A DNA stretch of 32,236 nt from positions 1 through 32,236 of the forward strand of contig NZ_RZMX01000039.1 in assembly GCF_003992665.1 (NCBI RefSeq), given 5' to 3'. A program made the position numbers and the translations under genes. Of this stretch, positions 9,634 through 18,423 are shown in pieces. Positions within the stretch are counted from its first letter, which is position 1; every line of letters starts with the position of its first letter. The stretch is from Pelagibacterium montanilacus. GTDB lineage: Bacteria > Pseudomonadota > Alphaproteobacteria > Rhizobiales > Devosiaceae. The notes under the pieces were generated by a model that did no database searches, had not been told where the DNA came from, and worked only from the letters and a program-made list of their open reading frames with translations.

Positions 9634-9797
9634 CGGAGCCGGCTGCGCTTTCAGTCGCGGCCGGCAGTGCATTGACGGCCATGTCGAACGCGTTGGACAC
9701 AGCTCAGCCGATGATGCCGGAAAGGCTGCGGCACGTCTTCCTGTTGATGCTGAGCACGGCGGTCTCCTGCTGCCCGAGCGCCCTTGCCGCAATGTGA
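9630..9797 (+). CDS. Possible small hypothetical ORF (55 aa)
   Basis: It overlaps the preceding ORF by ATGA and has high GC in third positions. The C-terminal half reads RLRHVFLLMLSTAVSC, a hydrophobic segment followed by Cys and Ala-rich residues, so it could be a small membrane-associated peptide. There is no good ribosome-binding site and no known family. Confidence 0.22.
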   Translation: MTEPAALSVAAGSALTAMSNALDTAQPMMPERLRHVFLLMLSTAVSCCPSALAAM

Positions 9798-10593
9798 CAG
9801 GAAGCGCATGCCTGTTGCACAATTATGGTGCATCAGTGCACATCGATAGTGCATTTGGCCTCGCTCCAGCACCGACATCCTCATTCCGGCCCCGTGGTTC
9901 GAGCGCCAATGCCGCACGCTTCCGGCAATATTGGTGCCAATGGCGCACCAATGCACAGAAATGCACCACTTTTCCGCGATTTCCGATTTTTGCCCGATCC
10001 TGCTTGACGGAGTGCGATGAGGGTGATGGCAAGGACGGATCCGAACCATGCTCGAGGACGAGACGATGTCGGTATGCAGTGTCTTGATCGAAACGTGTTT
10101 CCTGGCGACAGGATCCTGTGCCGACCATGAACGAACGCTAGGCCGATCACGGGCTGAGGGGAGATCTGGCGCCCCGCTCAACTGCTTGCCTCGGTGAGCG
10201 TGCGACCTGAGGTCCGGATGGGCAAAAGGTGTGCACCCGGCCGAGCTGAAGGTCTTCGGTAGATAGATAGAGCTACGACACAATCACGAATCAATCCGAC
10301 ATCGCCGAAATGCTCGTCGAGGCGCTCCGGACGTCTGTCGTGGCCCAACTTGGGAACAGGCCGGCCACCTGTAAGGCGCCGGACGCAGACTGAGGGCCCG
10401 CTCGATGCGGGCCACTGCACGGCCTCGACGCCACGAACTACATGGTCCTGTCCGAGGCAAGTTGCTGAGCCGGAGCCGTATTCAGAGCGAGTGCGTCAAG
10501 GCGCCGAGAGCGCTCTCGTTCCGGTCCGCGGCGACGGCTCAACCCGAAAAAACTTATAAATAACTATACTACTCTAAAGGAGGTGATGAGTTC
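9798..10593. other. Gene-poor stretch with repeats and a GC hairpin
   Basis: No ORF here has both a ribosome-binding site and a recognisable product. It holds the GTGCA/TGCAC cluster listed separately and a 7-bp perfect hairpin (GGCCCGC 10395-10401 with GCGGGCC 10407-10413). A short fragment near 10270-10390 reads QSDIAEMLVEALR in one frame and stops, perhaps a gene relic. The last 45 bp are unusually AT-rich and lead into the small ORF at 10594-10713. Confidence 0.5.
9815..9970. repeat. Cluster of GTGCA/TGCAC motifs in two opposed arms
   Basis: GTGCA occurs at 9828, 9836 and 9849, and TGCAC at 9816, 9952 and 9962. The left arm begins TGGTGCAT and ends GTGCATTTGG; the reverse complement of the right arm contains TGGTGCAT and GTGCATTGG, so the arms form an imperfect inverted pair about 110 bp apart. 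A perfect 7-bp hairpin, TTGGTGC/GCACCAA, lies at 9931-9951. It may be an operator-like or iteron-like set of binding sites; no protein is assigned. Confidence 0.45.
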
Positions 10594-10713
10594 TTGATGA
10601 GCGAGGCAAGGATAGAGCCGCTTCCGGGCACTCGACGCGGAGATCCGCTCCTGGCCTGGAGAGCCCTGAATGCTGCTCCGGAAATGAAGGCCCCGGCCCC
10701 CCTGATCTGGTAA
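10594..10713 (+). CDS. Small ORF (38-39 aa) with a consensus Shine-Dalgarno
   Basis: AAAGGAGGTGATG (from 10576), the full complement of the 16S rRNA tail, stands in an AT-rich leader (10551-10576) inside GC-rich DNA. Downstream, TTG at 10594 or ATG at 10597 opens a frame ending TAA at 10711-10713. The product starts MSEARIEPLPGTRRGD and ends APLIW. It is rich in Pro, Ala and Arg and has no signal peptide. A three-codon ORF starting at 10586 ends in a TGATG overlap with this start, but it lies too close to the site to be used easily. The start signals are strong, but no family is recognised. Confidence 0.35.
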   Translation: MMSEARIEPLPGTRRGDPLLAWRALNAAPEMKAPAPLIW

Positions 10714-11322
10714 ACCTCATCGTTACACGACCGCCCGCCGCGTCCGGTCCGGCTCGAACGCGCGGCGCTCGCCTCGACGTGCCCCAGCTGTGGTCGACCG
10801 TGCCACGGTGCCAAATGATCAGATCCACTGCCGGCGAACCGATCTGCCGTGCCGACGCTGCCGGGCGACGGGCCTGCCTTCGAACAGGTGCATCTGCAGT
10901 TGCCGCTCGCGGTCAAGCGTCCGAACGCTTCTGGAGCGCGCCGAGAATCCACAGAAATGACTCCTGGCGACCGAAAGGGCAGCGCGAGGGCCCTTGGGTA
11001 GCACTCGGCCCGCTTCGGCCGCCACGGAGTCTCGGTCGCGATCGTCGCCGGCATCTGCCCCGGAAGGGGCATCGCACTTCGCAGGCCCTGGTGCTCGGGC
11101 GTGCGATCGTCATGGACCATCATGCGATCAGTGAGAACCATCCCGAATCCGACCAAAGCGTCTTGCATGCACCGTTGAAGGAAATTCGCCACGGAAACGG
11201 CGGCGCTGAATCGATCACAATGGTCCAGAGCGGCGGCCTTTGGATGGCACTCCGCCTGTCATAAGGCCAGCATCGCGCGTGCTCCCTATAGAGCCGCCTA
11301 GGAGTGGCTCAACGATTGTCGT
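10714..11322. other. Gene-poor stretch
   Basis: Long open frames exist on both strands, as GC-rich DNA allows, but none has a known motif, a ribosome-binding site or a consistent protein-like composition. The last 150 bp on the plus strand (to about 11263) read more protein-like, ending GGLWMALRLS, and may be the 3' relic of a lost gene. Confidence 0.45.
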
Positions 11323-11658
11323 TCAGAAAGTCTGCGAGTCTTCAAAGCACCCACTATCTGGCACAGAAGCTTGGATAACAGAAACGGCTTTGCTGGGCTC
11401 CGGACATGGATCTGCTCCCGGCCGGCCCAGTTTGCTATCGATGAACTTGCGCGGGTTGGGCGCGGAGGTGCACGAGACATAGGTGTTGCCGTTGCGGTCC
11501 GTGAAGGTGGTCGTCACCTTGCCCGGCACCGTGCACTCCATGGTCGTGGGATCCACGCCATTGGGGTTGTAGCCCATGGGCACGGTGATCTCGACGGCCG
11601 AGGCCGAGCCCGCAGCGCCGATCGCGATGATGGTCGCGAATGTCACAAGTCGTTTCAT
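11323..11658 (-). CDS. Small exported Cys-containing protein (111 aa)
   Basis: A Sec signal peptide covers residues 1-21, ending GSASA before VEITVPMGYNPNG. The mature protein of about 90 residues has four cysteines (in MECTV, VSCTS, DPCPE and SGCFE), which could form two disulfides in the periplasm. The start ATG has a clear TGGAGG site 7-8 nt upstream. The segment TTTFTDRNGNTYVSC resembles beta-rich small exported proteins, but I cannot name a family. It is divergent from the autotransporter gene across about 450 bp. The last 25 residues are less protein-like and may be a read-through of an older end. Confidence 0.7.
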   Translation of the reverse strand: MKRLVTFATIIAIGAAGSASAVEITVPMGYNPNGVDPTTMECTVPGKVTTTFTDRNGNTYVSCTSAPNPRKFIDSKLGRPGADPCPEPSKAVSVIQASVPDSGCFEDSQTF

Positions 11659-12107
11659 GATTATCCTCCAGGTTGAAATGAGGCGAAACGACCGGCCCGC
11701 ATGCCAAGGCTGGCGGCACCAAAGCCGTCCCCGTCGTCATCGCCAGCGTCAATCTTGAAGCAACCCTCGAGCCACGGCAACCCGAGGCGCATCGGTTGTC
11801 ATCTGTTCGGCACCCATCGGGTTCAAGTTCGATCGAAGCGTAACAGGGCGCAACCGGTCCAGCCGGTCAGCCTCTAGGGTTATCAAGCCAATAGCCGGCT
11901 GGACCCAGTCCTCCCACTAGCACATGGCGGAAGCGCTGCTTTGATCTCAGTAGAGACCGTCATTCTACTCGTAACAAAGCGCAGGAAATTACCCCGTCCG
12001 GCTGCTTAGAGGCGCATATACTGCAATGGAGACTTAACAGAGAGTTTAGATTCAAATTTTATCATGGCATGGAAATTTGGGCTCGCTGCAGCCAATTTGG
12101 GGGAAGA
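11659..12107. other. Divergent intergenic region upstream of the autotransporter
   Basis: This gap should carry promoters for both the exported protein and the autotransporter. A -10-like TATACT at 12017-12022 has no good -35 at 17 bp. AT content rises over 12030-12065. An alternative autotransporter start (ATG 12069) lies within it. No ORF or repeat is convincing. Confidence 0.4.
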
Positions 12108-15100
12108 ATGTCGGGAATTCGTTTTTTATCAAGGGATTGCTCTGCCTTCGTTCAGCGTGGCCAAGGCTGCAGCATTCAAGGCCGCGACCGAAGGCATTGG
12201 CTTGCGACGGTATCGGCGTGGCCATTGATCCTTGGCGCTGTGGTCGTGGGCGGACCGGCCTCCGCCGAGCCCTTAATAGTGACAGAGCCTGGACAAACAA
12301 TCGCTACCGATAGCGGCATTTCCAACATCATCGTTGAATCTGAGGGAGCTCTGGGAATCGTCGACGTCGACTTGGATCGAGAATTTGCGGGCGATTTGGT
12401 CCTCGTCGACGGGGGGCACCTCAGTATCGATGGTGGCTCATTCGACAACCAATCCTCTGCCAGTGGTAGTAACACGTTGGCGGTCCGAGACGGCGGCACA
12501 GCCGTTGGCAATAATACGAGCCTTACGCATTCTGGCGCCCATTCGAGCCTAGGCAATTCTGGGGCTGCCGTTTTAGCCGCGTCCGGTGGCAGTGCAATCC
12601 TGAACGACAGCATCATCTCCACAACCGGAAACTGGAGCTTCGGCGTTCGGGCGTCTGGGGCGGATAGCACGGTCAGCTTGAGCGGTGGGGAGGTGAACAC
12701 GATTGCCCTGCGCGCCTATGCTCTGTTTGCGGACGGAGAAGGTGCCTCAATTGACGCATCTGACACATCAATACAGACGCAGGGCGAGCGCGGCTACGGA
12801 GCATACGCAACTAGTGGCGGCCAGGTCGATCTCACAGATGTGTCGATCGAAACCGACGGCTTTATGGCCTATGGCTTATACGCGGCGAACAGTGACAGCG
12901 TTATCAACGCCACCAACGTCGACATCACGACCGATGGCCGGGTCGGCGACGCTGTTTGGGCCTATGACGGAGGGGTGGTGAACCTCAATGGCGGCTCGAT
13001 CGTGGTGAACGGCGGCCCTTCAACCGGCGGAGGCGGGGAGTTGTCCAACGGGCTGGTCTCGGTTGACGGCGGGATCATCAATGCCGACGGGGTAAGCATC
13101 ACGAAACATGGCGAGAGCGGATGGGGTCTTCTAGCCGGCGCGACAGTGGGCGGGACGCCAGTCAGCGGAGCAATCACATTCAGCAACGGGTCGGTCCTCA
13201 CGACCGGTGAGGGCGCTTCAGTGGCCCAAGTGAACTACGATAGCAGTCTGGCCATCACCGGCTCGAGCCTCACCTCGCAGCAGGGCTATGGTTTTTCACT
13301 TACCGATAGCGGCTCGGTCACGCTGCTCGATACGACGCTGGCCTCACAGAACTCGTCTTTTTCTTCGCGGTTTACTCGGGCCAATCAGCTTCAATCAATC
13401 ATCATTGGGAGCGGGACTGTCATCAACGAAGCCAGCAACGGCCTGTTGCTTGAGGTGAGTCGTGGTGAAGGCGGCGAAGACGGAACCGTGACCCTCACGC
13501 TGGGGACCGGGTCCACCAGTGCCGGTGACATAGTCGATCGGGACTATGAAGAGGATGCGAGCTTCGGTGATGTCGATGGCGAAGGGTGGACCGACGTTAT
13601 ACTGCAGGCCGGAGCGAATTGGATAGGTCAAGCCATCGTCCGCAACTTCTTCGACTTTAGTGGCGGCGATGTCGGGTTCGCCGACGGTAGCACGCTCGGA
13701 TCTCTCCAAGCCAATGGCTCGAGTTATACCTTCGGTGATGGTATGCAGGTTGTTTCCAGCGTCAATCTCGCCAATGGCAGCTCAACGACCGGGGGGTCGA
13801 TCGGAAATCCGATTTCCGTCGGCGGCAGTGTGACAGTTGATGGGTCTTCGACACTCGGCGGCAATTGGTCGATCGAAGGTGATTTCACCTCGAGTGGCAC
13901 GACATCCGCTGGCAATTCCATCGGCGAGGTATACGTCGGTGGCGATACGACGTTCCAATCTGATCATGTGCTCATCACCGAGCTGACGAACGAACCAGAC
14001 AATGATCGATTGATTTCTGATGGCACGGTTACCCTTGGAGGGACTGCGGTCTTCTCTATCCTCGACGGCGTCGAGTTCGGCCATGCCTATGACTTTTTGA
14101 GAGGCAACGAGATTGATGGCTCGTTCGATGCGGTCGTTTACGATCGGGACTATGTTTTCCTCGCCGCGCCGTCGTTATTGAGTGAAACGGACGACGGCGA
14201 TGACCTGCGCACCGTCACGATTGAGCGCAAGGCGTTGACCATTGCCGATGGTGCAGCATCCGGCAATCAACGGGCCATCGCCGAGGCACTCGACGGGCTG
14301 AGCGCAGACGATTCCGACAATGACAACACCAATGCGGTGCTGAACTCGATCCTCGTTTCCGACAGTTTCGACGCGGTCCGCGCAAGCCTGGATGGGCTCT
14401 CGGGCGAGGTTCACGCTTCGATCCTTGGTGCCTTGGCTCACAATGGGCCGTCCCTGGCCGGGGTCGCGGTGGACCGACTCCGCCATGCGCCGGATAGAGA
14501 TACCGCGCCCGTGATTATGTCCTACGCCCCAATGTCCGGGGAGCTCGGACAGCCTTACGGCGCTAATGCCGGACCCAGCATCTGGGGTCACATCAGCGGA
14601 ACCGACCGCTCGAGCGATGCCGAAAATGGGATTGCTGCAACCGATGCCGACACCGTGCAGTTGCTGATTGGCGCTGAATCACTGCTCGATGCAGGCTGGA
14701 CGGTCGGCGGCTTCCTCGGCTACAGCACAACCAGTCTCGATATACCCGACAGGGCGTCCACGGCCCGGTCCGAAGGCTTCCAGGCCGGCGTCTACGGCGG
14801 CACTGAATGGGACGATTTCACCTTCAGGCTCGGTGCCAGCTACACTGGAAACAGTGTTTCGACGACGCGCGAAGTTCTCGTGGGGCTCGACACACAGACG
14901 CTTGAAGCCGACTACGGAGTTCACGGTGGCCATGTCTTCGGCGAGATCGGTCACAGGTTCTACCTGTCTGGTGCGGTTCTCGAGCCCTTCGTTCGCCTCG
15001 AGCATACGCATCTGTCCTCAGGCAGCTACGCCGAGTCGGGGGGCGATGCAGCGCTTGCAGGCTCTGGGGACGCATTGAATGCTACCTTTGCCACGCTGGG

Positions 15101-15392
15101 AGCCCACGCCTCGACATCGGTTGACGTCGGAAATGGGATGATTGCGGATCTTGAAGCTCTCATCGGGTATCGCCATGCGCTGCACGTATCAGGTAGCGGG
15201 GCCACTCACGGCTTTGAGGGAAGCGAAGTGTTCGCGATCGAAGGGAACGCTTCGCAATCTGCTGTCCTCGTTGGCGCAGGTGTGTCCTTGGATCTAACCG
15301 AGGCGGCCTCGGTCGACGCGAGCTATGCGGGCGAGTTCGGAGAGAACTCACGCTCGCATACTCTGAAAGCGGGGCTCTCGGTCAGCTTCTGA
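12108..15392 (+). CDS. Type Va autotransporter with beta-helical passenger
   Basis: From ATG 12108 the protein has 1094 residues. It starts with a long, 53-residue signal peptide: a charged N-region, a hydrophobic core (WPLILGAVVVGG) and a GPASA cleavage site. The passenger (about 55-800) is Gly/Ser/Asn/Asp-rich with repeated short beta-strand units such as DGGHLSIDGG and SGGQVDLTDVSI, the pattern of a right-handed beta-helix like pertactin or AIDA. The C-terminal about 270 residues form the 12-strand translocator beta-barrel, ending KAGLSVSF with the terminal Phe required for BAM insertion. It should be displayed on or released from the outer membrane, possibly as an adhesin; the ligand is unknown. 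ATG 12108 follows GGGGGAAG; ATG 12069 in frame is an alternative that adds 13 residues. Confidence 0.92.
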   Translation: MSGIRFLSRDCSAFVQRGQGCSIQGRDRRHWLATVSAWPLILGAVVVGGPASAEPLIVTEPGQTIATDSGISNIIVESEGALGIVDVDLDREFAGDLVLVDGGHLSIDGGSFDNQSSASGSNTLAVRDGGTAVGNNTSLTHSGAHSSLGNSGAAVLAASGGSAILNDSIISTTGNWSFGVRASGADSTVSLSGGEVNTIALRAYALFADGEGASIDASDTSIQTQGERGYGAYATSGGQVDLTDVSIETDGFMAYGLYAANSDSVINATNVDITTDGRVGDAVWAYDGGVVNLNGGSIVVNGGPSTGGGGELSNGLVSVDGGIINADGVSITKHGESGWGLLAGATVGGTPVSGAITFSNGSVLTTGEGASVAQVNYDSSLAITGSSLTSQQGYGFSLTDSGSVTLLDTTLASQNSSFSSRFTRANQLQSIIIGSGTVINEASNGLLLEVSRGEGGEDGTVTLTLGTGSTSAGDIVDRDYEEDASFGDVDGEGWTDVILQAGANWIGQAIVRNFFDFSGGDVGFADGSTLGSLQANGSSYTFGDGMQVVSSVNLANGSSTTGGSIGNPISVGGSVTVDGSSTLGGNWSIEGDFTSSGTTSAGNSIGEVYVGGDTTFQSDHVLITELTNEPDNDRLISDGTVTLGGTAVFSILDGVEFGHAYDFLRGNEIDGSFDAVVYDRDYVFLAAPSLLSETDDGDDLRTVTIERKALTIADGAASGNQRAIAEALDGLSADDSDNDNTNAVLNSILVSDSFDAVRASLDGLSGEVHASILGALAHNGPSLAGVAVDRLRHAPDRDTAPVIMSYAPMSGELGQPYGANAGPSIWGHISGTDRSSDAENGIAATDADTVQLLIGAESLLDAGWTVGGFLGYSTTSLDIPDRASTARSEGFQAGVYGGTEWDDFTFRLGASYTGNSVSTTREVLVGLDTQTLEADYGVHGGHVFGEIGHRFYLSGAVLEPFVRLEHTHLSSGSYAESGGDAALAGSGDALNATFATLGAHASTSVDVGNGMIADLEALIGYRHALHVSGSGATHGFEGSEVFAIEGNASQSAVLVGAGVSLDLTEAASVDASYAGEFGENSRSHTLKAGLSVSF

Positions 15393-15398
15393 CTGTAT

Positions 15399-15432
15399 CG
15401 GCGGGATGGTGAATGGCTCCGCCATCTCGCCG
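15399..15432. terminator. Hairpin between convergent genes
   Basis: CGGCGGGATGG (15399-15409) pairs with CCATCTCGCCG (15422-15432). The one DNA mismatch becomes a G-U pair in the plus-strand RNA, giving an 11-bp stem with a 12-nt loop 6 bp after the autotransporter stop. It lies between convergent genes and may stop transcription from one or both sides. No T-run follows. Confidence 0.55.
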
Positions 15433-15490
15433 GCGCTAGCCTCCGAGGTCGGGCTCTCAACCTGTCCGTCCTCGGGGCACAACTCATTGC

Positions 15491-15688
15491 CTATGATCGT
15501 CTTTTGGCCCTTGTCCTGACAAGAGGTAGGGCCGGGCCGAGAATAGGCATGAAGACCACCAAGAGGCCCCATAGCCACTTCGGACCGATCATCTGTTCTC
15601 TGATCGTCAGATCGCGCATGGCGATCGCGAGGAAAATGAAATGAACGAGCGCCACGACCCCGAAGATGTCGAACGCGTTGTCACCCAA
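15491..15688 (-). CDS. Small PLDc_N-like membrane protein (65 aa)
   Basis: The product has two hydrophobic segments, GVVALVHFIFLAIAM (about 10-25) and KWLWGLLVVFMPILGPALPL (about 37-56). The pattern of K-x-x-W followed by a hydrophobic run and P-x-x-GP is the signature of the phospholipase D-nuclease N-terminal (PLDc_N) domain, a common two-helix inner-membrane domain of unknown function. Stand-alone versions of this size are common. The start codon appears to be TTG, since a TAA lies in frame two codons upstream. The ribosome-binding site is weak. It is convergent with the autotransporter. Confidence 0.7.
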   Translation of the reverse strand: MGDNAFDIFGVVALVHFIFLAIAMRDLTIREQMIGPKWLWGLLVVFMPILGPALPLVRTRAKRRS

Positions 15689-16489
15689 GAGTTAGAATGG
15701 CCCCCGCATCGTATCGCTCCTCCCCTCGCCCCCTCGTCGTCCGGCAGGCATTCCAGGGCGTCCGATCTCAGTTGCCGTCCAGTCTCGCTTGATCAGCCCA
15801 AAGCACGTCGTCGCCGGATCATACTCGGTCGCATCGAGTATGCGCGGCGGCGGGGTCTGGGTTCAAGTTGCATGTCCGCTCAGCATGGATGGTGGCTTTC
15901 GCGGAATCACTCTCGATTATCGCCAGCACCCGAGCGATCGAGGTCGATTTCGCCCTTCCGGGAATTCGTCATCAACTCTACTCGAAATGATCACAGCGCG
16001 AGCCGCGCAGCCATGAGCCTGCCCCGAGCCGACCGGAGGGGATAGGCAAGGCTGCATCCCCATCGGTGCGTGGAGCCGTCGGGTGGCGGCTCCCTCGAGG
16101 GGATCGTCGTTGGCGGGAGCGGAGTTCATACCTGCCGGCTCATCTGCCGGAGCGCGCGATATGGATTAGGACTTGCGTGACGATCGCGCACGAGTTGCCA
16201 GACATACAGTCCGAGCGAAGTCCTAGATAATTCAGCGTCCATCGATGCGGATCACGGCAGTTGCCCCTGAAGCCCGGAAGTCATCCACCTCTATTTCAAG
16301 GACAGGCCGCCGGTCGCGCACAGCCCGAGCGCTCAAAGGGGATGGGAAGCGCGAGCGGCGAGCCACTACAACAATTTTCCACTGAGCTTCTGCTCGTAGC
16401 AGTGAAGGTCCACCGGCTGAAGCGGCAGCGATGGTGATAAGTCCAGGACACCAAGTCTCTCGGCTCTAATAACTCGCCACACCTGAGCC
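15689..16489. other. Gene-poor stretch
   Basis: No supported gene is seen on either strand. There is a 7-bp perfect hairpin, GGAGCCG (16072-16078) with CGGCTCC (16087-16093), without a T-run. Open frames here give Arg/Ser/Pro-rich translations typical of non-coding GC-rich DNA. It may be a decayed mobile-element scar next to the Rep-like gene. Confidence 0.45.
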
Positions 16490-17665
16490 CTACCCCTGCC
16501 ATCTCTCCCCCAGATGCCTTAACGCTGCTTCCACGCGCTTCATCAAGGACCGGTATGACACGTTGGTGCCTGTCGATCCGGCTCCGACGCGCCCAGCCCA
16601 CACCACCTTCCGTTTCTGGCTCCTGGCCTCGCTCAGCAGACTTCCATGCCAGTGGGTCCGAAAATCCTTCCGCGCCACGTCCATAGCTCTCACTCCGAGC
16701 ATACCCGTGCGCAGGAACTTCTCGACCCGTAGAGCCTCTCGCTTTCGAGCGACCGCGTCGAAAGAACCACGGTCGAGTTTCGTTGCGGTCGGTGTCGTTA
16801 TCAGCTGGAAGTTGAAGTAGCGCCTCTGAAGCTCGCTCGTCTTGAAACCACGCAGATCCTCGAGTGCTACAAGGCCGAGCTTCCGGAGCATGGGCTGCTT
16901 GATGGTTGTTTCGATGCGAGTGCGCCTCTGGTTCTCCGGCAGGTGTTCGAAGGTGCCCTTTGCAGGGGTCTGCCGGTCGAGCACCTTATCCATGATCCGC
17001 CAGCGCTCCACACCGTTTCTGCGGCCGGTGTAATATGTCCAGTCGGTCAGTGCAGCGAAGTCGTAGTCGCCAACCAAATCCCATTGATTTCCGGGGCCGT
17101 GGCGGGATACCGGCCCCAGCGTGCGCTTCGTCTGCGTGCCATGGATTCTAGGCCGCGCAAGGCGATCTCCTAGGTCGATTTCTGGGGCGTGGTGCCGAAC
17201 CAGTATCCCAAACATGCGGTCGCGGGCCTCAACAGATGGTGTGTGCGGTCGAAAGTCGACAGCCACCTCGATAGCCTCAATCATTGCTGGATGGGACATG
17301 CCCCACCTGTCGGACAAGGCACATCTGACACGCTCGAGCAGTTCGATACTCGGCTCCTGGATCCGCAGAACGAATTCCTGCGCTGTTGTGACGGCGGGGT
17401 CGATGGGCTCTACATGGACCGAAATGCCTACTGTCCGGAAAATCTGGTCGTTGATCCAACGTGCCTGCGTTGCGGTGTCGACGTGGAATACGAGATCCAC
17501 CCAGTCAACGACCGCAGCCACTCGATAGAGGGAGAGATCCACGATCGGCGAGAGAGCGAGCCTGCCCCGCAAACGCGGCTGAACGCCGGCCGAGACGAGC
17601 TCGTAATCCAGGCGAGCGCGTGGCCGGCCTTTGGCCGCTGCCTTGAGGTCGATCGAGTAATTCAT
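16490..17665 (-). CDS. Putative replication-initiation-factor-like protein (Rep_trans-like)
   Basis: This 391-residue protein has no signal or membrane segment. Several features resemble rolling-circle replication initiation factors (pT181 Rep / CTX-phage RstA type, Rep_trans): VDWVDLVF at 53-60, IEVAVDF at 132-138 at the end of a beta-strand, YYTGRR at 211-216 followed by ERWRIMDK, and RTRIETTIK at 249-256. In that family the equivalent segments read approximately DWI, RIDlavDF, YiGsR...RiYDK and RwE. The C-terminal third is basic. If correct, it would nick an origin and form a tyrosine-DNA link. This is an inference from pattern, not a clear match. No neighbouring plasmid or phage genes are seen. 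The start has no strong ribosome-binding site. Confidence 0.5.
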   Translation of the reverse strand: MNYSIDLKAAAKGRPRARLDYELVSAGVQPRLRGRLALSPIVDLSLYRVAAVVDWVDLVFHVDTATQARWINDQIFRTVGISVHVEPIDPAVTTAQEFVLRIQEPSIELLERVRCALSDRWGMSHPAMIEAIEVAVDFRPHTPSVEARDRMFGILVRHHAPEIDLGDRLARPRIHGTQTKRTLGPVSRHGPGNQWDLVGDYDFAALTDWTYYTGRRNGVERWRIMDKVLDRQTPAKGTFEHLPENQRRTRIETTIKQPMLRKLGLVALEDLRGFKTSELQRRYFNFQLITTPTATKLDRGSFDAVARKREALRVEKFLRTGMLGVRAMDVARKDFRTHWHGSLLSEARSQKRKVVWAGRVGAGSTGTNVSYRSLMKRVEAALRHLGERWQG

Positions 17666-17862
17666 GCTGGCTCGCGGGGAGAATCTCGTGGCTGGCGTTG
17701 CTCACTTCCGGCGTCGGCCTACGCCAACCTGCGAATCGCAACGAACCCACAATACCCCCAGTGAATCCTGGCCGCTACGCGCGAGCTGCGTCGCCGCCAT
17801 CACAATCACTCCACAGAGTTAGAACCGGGGCGATGCAGCGTCGTTGTTACATATCCATGCCG

Positions 17863-18207
17863 TCAATCGCACCACCACTCCTCCCCATCCGGCCACCATC
17901 GGGCGAGCCGCTCCTCGACCAGCCACTCCCCGACGTCGCGGCCGCCGATCGTGATGGTCGCAAGCGTCCGGCCATAGCGGTCTGTCCCGCTGCGCTCAAC
18001 CGTCCAGCTGTTGGTGTTGAGGAGTTCTTGAAGGCGAGAACTGGCGCGATGGGCCAGCTCCACCTCACGCTGGCCGCCACATATCGCGCTCTGCAGCTCG
18101 GGTGTGTCGAAACCCTCCAGACGGATGTTCTCGCCGTCCAGCCAAATGGTGTCTCCGTCGACGATGCAGGTCTTGTCAGGGGTATTGGGTTGCATCGGTG
18201 CGCGCAT
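17863..18207 (-). CDS. Staphylococcal nuclease-fold (SNase/TNase) protein
   Basis: This 114-residue protein matches the thermonuclease domain. VDGDTIWLDGENIRLEGFDTPE contains the metal-site aspartates, R29, D34 and E37; DRYGRTLA supplies R80; and DVGEWLVEERLARWW follows. The spacing R-x4-D-x2-E equals that of S. aureus nuclease R35/D40/E43, with R80 matching R87, so the catalytic set looks complete. It should cleave DNA or RNA with Ca2+. Unlike most bacterial relatives it has no visible signal peptide, and the domain is at its minimum size, so a lost N-terminus or a start further upstream is possible. Met5 is an alternative start. A Trp-rich C-terminus ends it. Confidence 0.85.
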   Translation of the reverse strand: MRAPMQPNTPDKTCIVDGDTIWLDGENIRLEGFDTPELQSAICGGQREVELAHRASSRLQELLNTNSWTVERSGTDRYGRTLATITIGGRDVGEWLVEERLARWWPDGEEWWCD

Positions 18208-18423
18208 CTCGAGGCGGTTGTGGAGTAGGTGCGCGGTGCGGATCGATCAGGTTCAACATCTAAGCGTGATGCGAGGCTCGGCAAGAGCAGGGATCGACCC
18301 CGTTGCGCTAGCGCAGGGTTGCGAGCTTAGCGTCCACCTGAACGACAGCTGAAGGACACGCTAATCGACACTTCAGGTCTAACGTTCTAGCCTGCTCTCG
18401 TCGATTTGATTAGGGAGAGAGAC

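Noticed and set aside
9651-10283. Long minus-strand open frame (210 codons)
   Set aside because: The translation is rich in His/Arg/Cys/Ser without any protein-like pattern, and it runs through the GTGCA repeat cluster.
10569-11192. Long minus-strand open frame (207 codons)
   Set aside because: No ribosome-binding site, no motif, low-complexity Arg/Gly/Ser composition in its second half, and other frames are open over the same DNA.
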